A stretch of 15,169 bases of DNA, taken from the NCBI GenBank assembly GCA_937902445.1, contig CALELJ010000191.1, positions 1-15,169 of the forward strand, written 5' to 3'. The DNA comes from an uncultured Treponema sp. Lineage in GTDB: Bacteria; Spirochaetota; Spirochaetia; Treponematales; Treponemataceae. A program made the position numbers and the translations under genes. Below are positions 14,161-15,169 of this stretch, piece by piece. Positions within the stretch are counted from its first letter, which is position 1. Each line of letters starts with the position of its first letter. The notes beneath the pieces are model-generated. The model did not search any database. It was not told the DNA's origin and was given only the letters and a program-made list of their open reading frames with translations.

Positions 14161-14901
14161 TCAAAGCAATCCGTATACTTCCTGCTTGTGCCGTGTTCCA
14201 ATCTGGTGGAGGACCTGGGCAAGAGGCATGTCAGGATTTTTTCCACGGAACTCCTTCAGGTCCACGCTGAATCTGCCCATGGAAAAGTGATTGAAAAGAT
14301 AGACTTTTTCCCACATGGAACTTGTTCCGTAGGCATTTTTCAGCTCATCTCTGTATCCTGGGAAGACGCCGCCTTTTTTAAGCTCACTGTGGCCCACAAG
14401 CCAAAGCTGGGCATCCATTCCAAGCCCCATGTGAAGTTTTGCCGTGATCTGGGCGCTCCTGATCTGACTTGATTCTATCAGATCCCTGATTTCAGGCCCC
14501 CCGAGTTTTGCAAGATCCTTCAGCTGCTTTGTCTTTGCCGTATGAACCGGTGTCTTGTTCATGATGATGGTTTTTTTTCTGAAGTCCATTTCAAGCTCAG
14601 AATTCCTGCGGAAGAAATTTTCTGCCACCATTCCGCTCTTTCCGACAAAATACCGGTTGTTTTTTGAAAGCTGCTCGTCCTTGCCGGGGTTGTCTCCTAT
14701 TACAATCAGGTTGATTTCATCATCCTTCGTAATGTCATCATAGGATCTGTTGAACACTATGGAAGTTTCCACATTGTAATCTGTACCCGCCAGCTGCTGC
14801 TGAAGTGGCAACAGTTTAGGTGACAGTTTGTTCCATTCATCGCATAGACTTCTGTACTCATCACGAAACTGTGTAAAAGCCTCCCACTGACCTTCTGTCA
14901 T
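14161..14901 (-). CDS. Uracil-DNA glycosylase superfamily protein
   Basis: A 246-residue protein. The UDG-superfamily core shows VIGDNPGKDE (67-76), RYFVGKSG (83-90), MNKTPVHT (114-121), LWLVGHSE (167-174) and FNHFSMGRFS (203-212). These correspond to the G.xPG..E, PFVG..G and downstream His-containing motifs of family 4-like enzymes, but with clear differences (Asn after GD, Tyr-Phe in place of Pro-Phe). Base specificity is therefore uncertain. It may excise uracil or another damaged base, or have another role. The frame is open to a GTG at 14946, with an ATG at 14922. I prefer the ATG at 14901 because AGGGAG lies 9 nt upstream and the other starts have no such site. A 23-bp palindrome lies 26 nt before it. 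Confidence 0.75.
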   Translation of the reverse strand: MTEGQWEAFTQFRDEYRSLCDEWNKLSPKLLPLQQQLAGTDYNVETSIVFNRSYDDITKDDEINLIVIGDNPGKDEQLSKNNRYFVGKSGMVAENFFRRNSELEMDFRKKTIIMNKTPVHTAKTKQLKDLAKLGGPEIRDLIESSQIRSAQITAKLHMGLGMDAQLWLVGHSELKKGGVFPGYRDELKNAYGTSSMWEKVYLFNHFSMGRFSVDLKEFRGKNPDMPLAQVLHQIGTRHKQEVYGLL

Positions 14902-14910
14902 CTGTTCTGT

Positions 14911-14916
14911 CTCCCT
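14911..14916 (-). promoter_or_regulatory. Ribosome binding site favouring the UDG start at 14901
   Basis: AGGGAG on the minus strand, 9 nt before the ATG. It overlaps codons that would belong to the protein if the ATG at 14922 were used. Confidence 0.5.
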
Positions 14917-14927
14917 GTTCATAAAAA

Positions 14928-14981
14928 ATGGGTACAGAATCTGCACCCATAAAAATCAAATTTACACCTAAATCTGTACCC
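14928..14981. promoter_or_regulatory. Palindrome plus extra half-site upstream of the UDG gene (possible operator)
   Basis: A 23-bp palindrome at 14928-14950 has arms ATGGGTACAGA and TCTGCACCCAT around a central A, with one mismatched pair. A further half-site TCTGTACCC lies at 14973-14981. The three copies of the half-site just upstream of a DNA-repair-type gene look like a regulator binding region. The regulator is unknown. Confidence 0.45.
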
Positions 14982-15040
14982 AAACCATCACCGCATTTCG
15001 TGGCGCGGAAGTGACAGAATTTGTCTTGCCATGGTCGAAT

Positions 15041-15110
15041 CAGGATCCCTGAGCCCCGTCGAAGGGCCCGCTAAATGCAAGCAACTTCAGGATGCTTCGA
15101 CTGCGCTCAG
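15041..15110. repeat. REP-like composite element, copy 2
   Basis: It matches 12823-12891 closely: CAGGATCCCTGAGCC, then GTCGAAGGGCCCGCTAAATG, then the inverse unit CTTCGACTGCGCTCAG (15095-15110). The first unit reads CTGAGCCCCGTCGAAG here, one base longer than in copy 1. The outer stem is kept as TTCAGG (15086-15091) with CCTGAA (15115-15120). Confidence 0.8.
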
Positions 15111-15114
15111 CAAA

Positions 15115-15169
15115 CCTGAAACACTAAGCAAGCCTATACAAGAATTGCGCATGCAATTCTTGGGGCGAA
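15115..15169. repeat. 55-bp direct repeat, copy 2, running to the window end
   Basis: Identical to 12725-12779, with the internal hairpin at 15139-15162. It follows the REP-like composite directly, whereas copy 1 precedes it. The repeat may continue past the window. Confidence 0.9.

Overview
The window looks like a chromosomal segment of a spirochaete, most likely a host-associated Treponema. This is an inference from protein style: Treponema-like CarA/CarB, an RlpA with a SPOR domain, a compact S1-domain protein and a divergent SDF-family transporter. It has not been checked by any search. G+C is moderate and codon use looks uniform across the genes. I see no phage, transposase, CRISPR, rRNA or tRNA gene.

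Layout. Positions 55-3135 are minus-strand: a transglutaminase-like protein, the 16S rRNA methyltransferase RsmE and a sodium:dicarboxylate-type symporter. The symporter and rsmE are 18 nt apart. The transglutaminase gene lies 222 nt further downstream, with no recognisable element in the gap. Positions 3287-8932 are plus-strand and hold the carbamoyl-phosphate synthetase operon, carA then carB. The carB reading frame runs on into a full-length diaminopimelate-epimerase-like (DapF) domain, giving one 1434-residue polypeptide. The operon ends in a clear intrinsic terminator. Next on the plus strand is a secreted class 3 lipase with a C-terminal part that looks like an outer-membrane beta-barrel (9010-11130). 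Its stop codon is one base from the stop of a convergent GNAT acetyltransferase gene. The minus-strand block 11132-14901 holds, in transcription order, a UDG-superfamily protein, a four-domain S1 RNA-binding protein with a textbook promoter, rlpA and the GNAT gene.

Two intergenic regions (about 12725-12932 and 15041-15169) carry related repeat modules. One is a 55-bp block identical in both places and centred on a hairpin. The other is a REP-like composite built from the CTGAGC..GTCGAAG dyad. The two modules appear in opposite order at the two loci. The second 55-bp copy stops exactly at the last base of the window, as expected if an assembly broke inside a repeat.

How the genes work together. 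CarA/CarB make carbamoyl phosphate for pyrimidine and arginine synthesis. The fused DapF-like domain would tie this to lysine or cell-wall amino-acid chemistry, but one of its two catalytic cysteines is replaced by alanine. RlpA and possibly the lipase act in the envelope. RsmE and the S1 protein act in translation. Several genes (symporter, lipase and perhaps carA) have a -10-like box only 7-11 nt before ATG and no Shine-Dalgarno sequence, which suggests leaderless or near-leaderless mRNAs. Other genes here have strong Shine-Dalgarno sites. No stretch longer than 300 bases lacks a gene.
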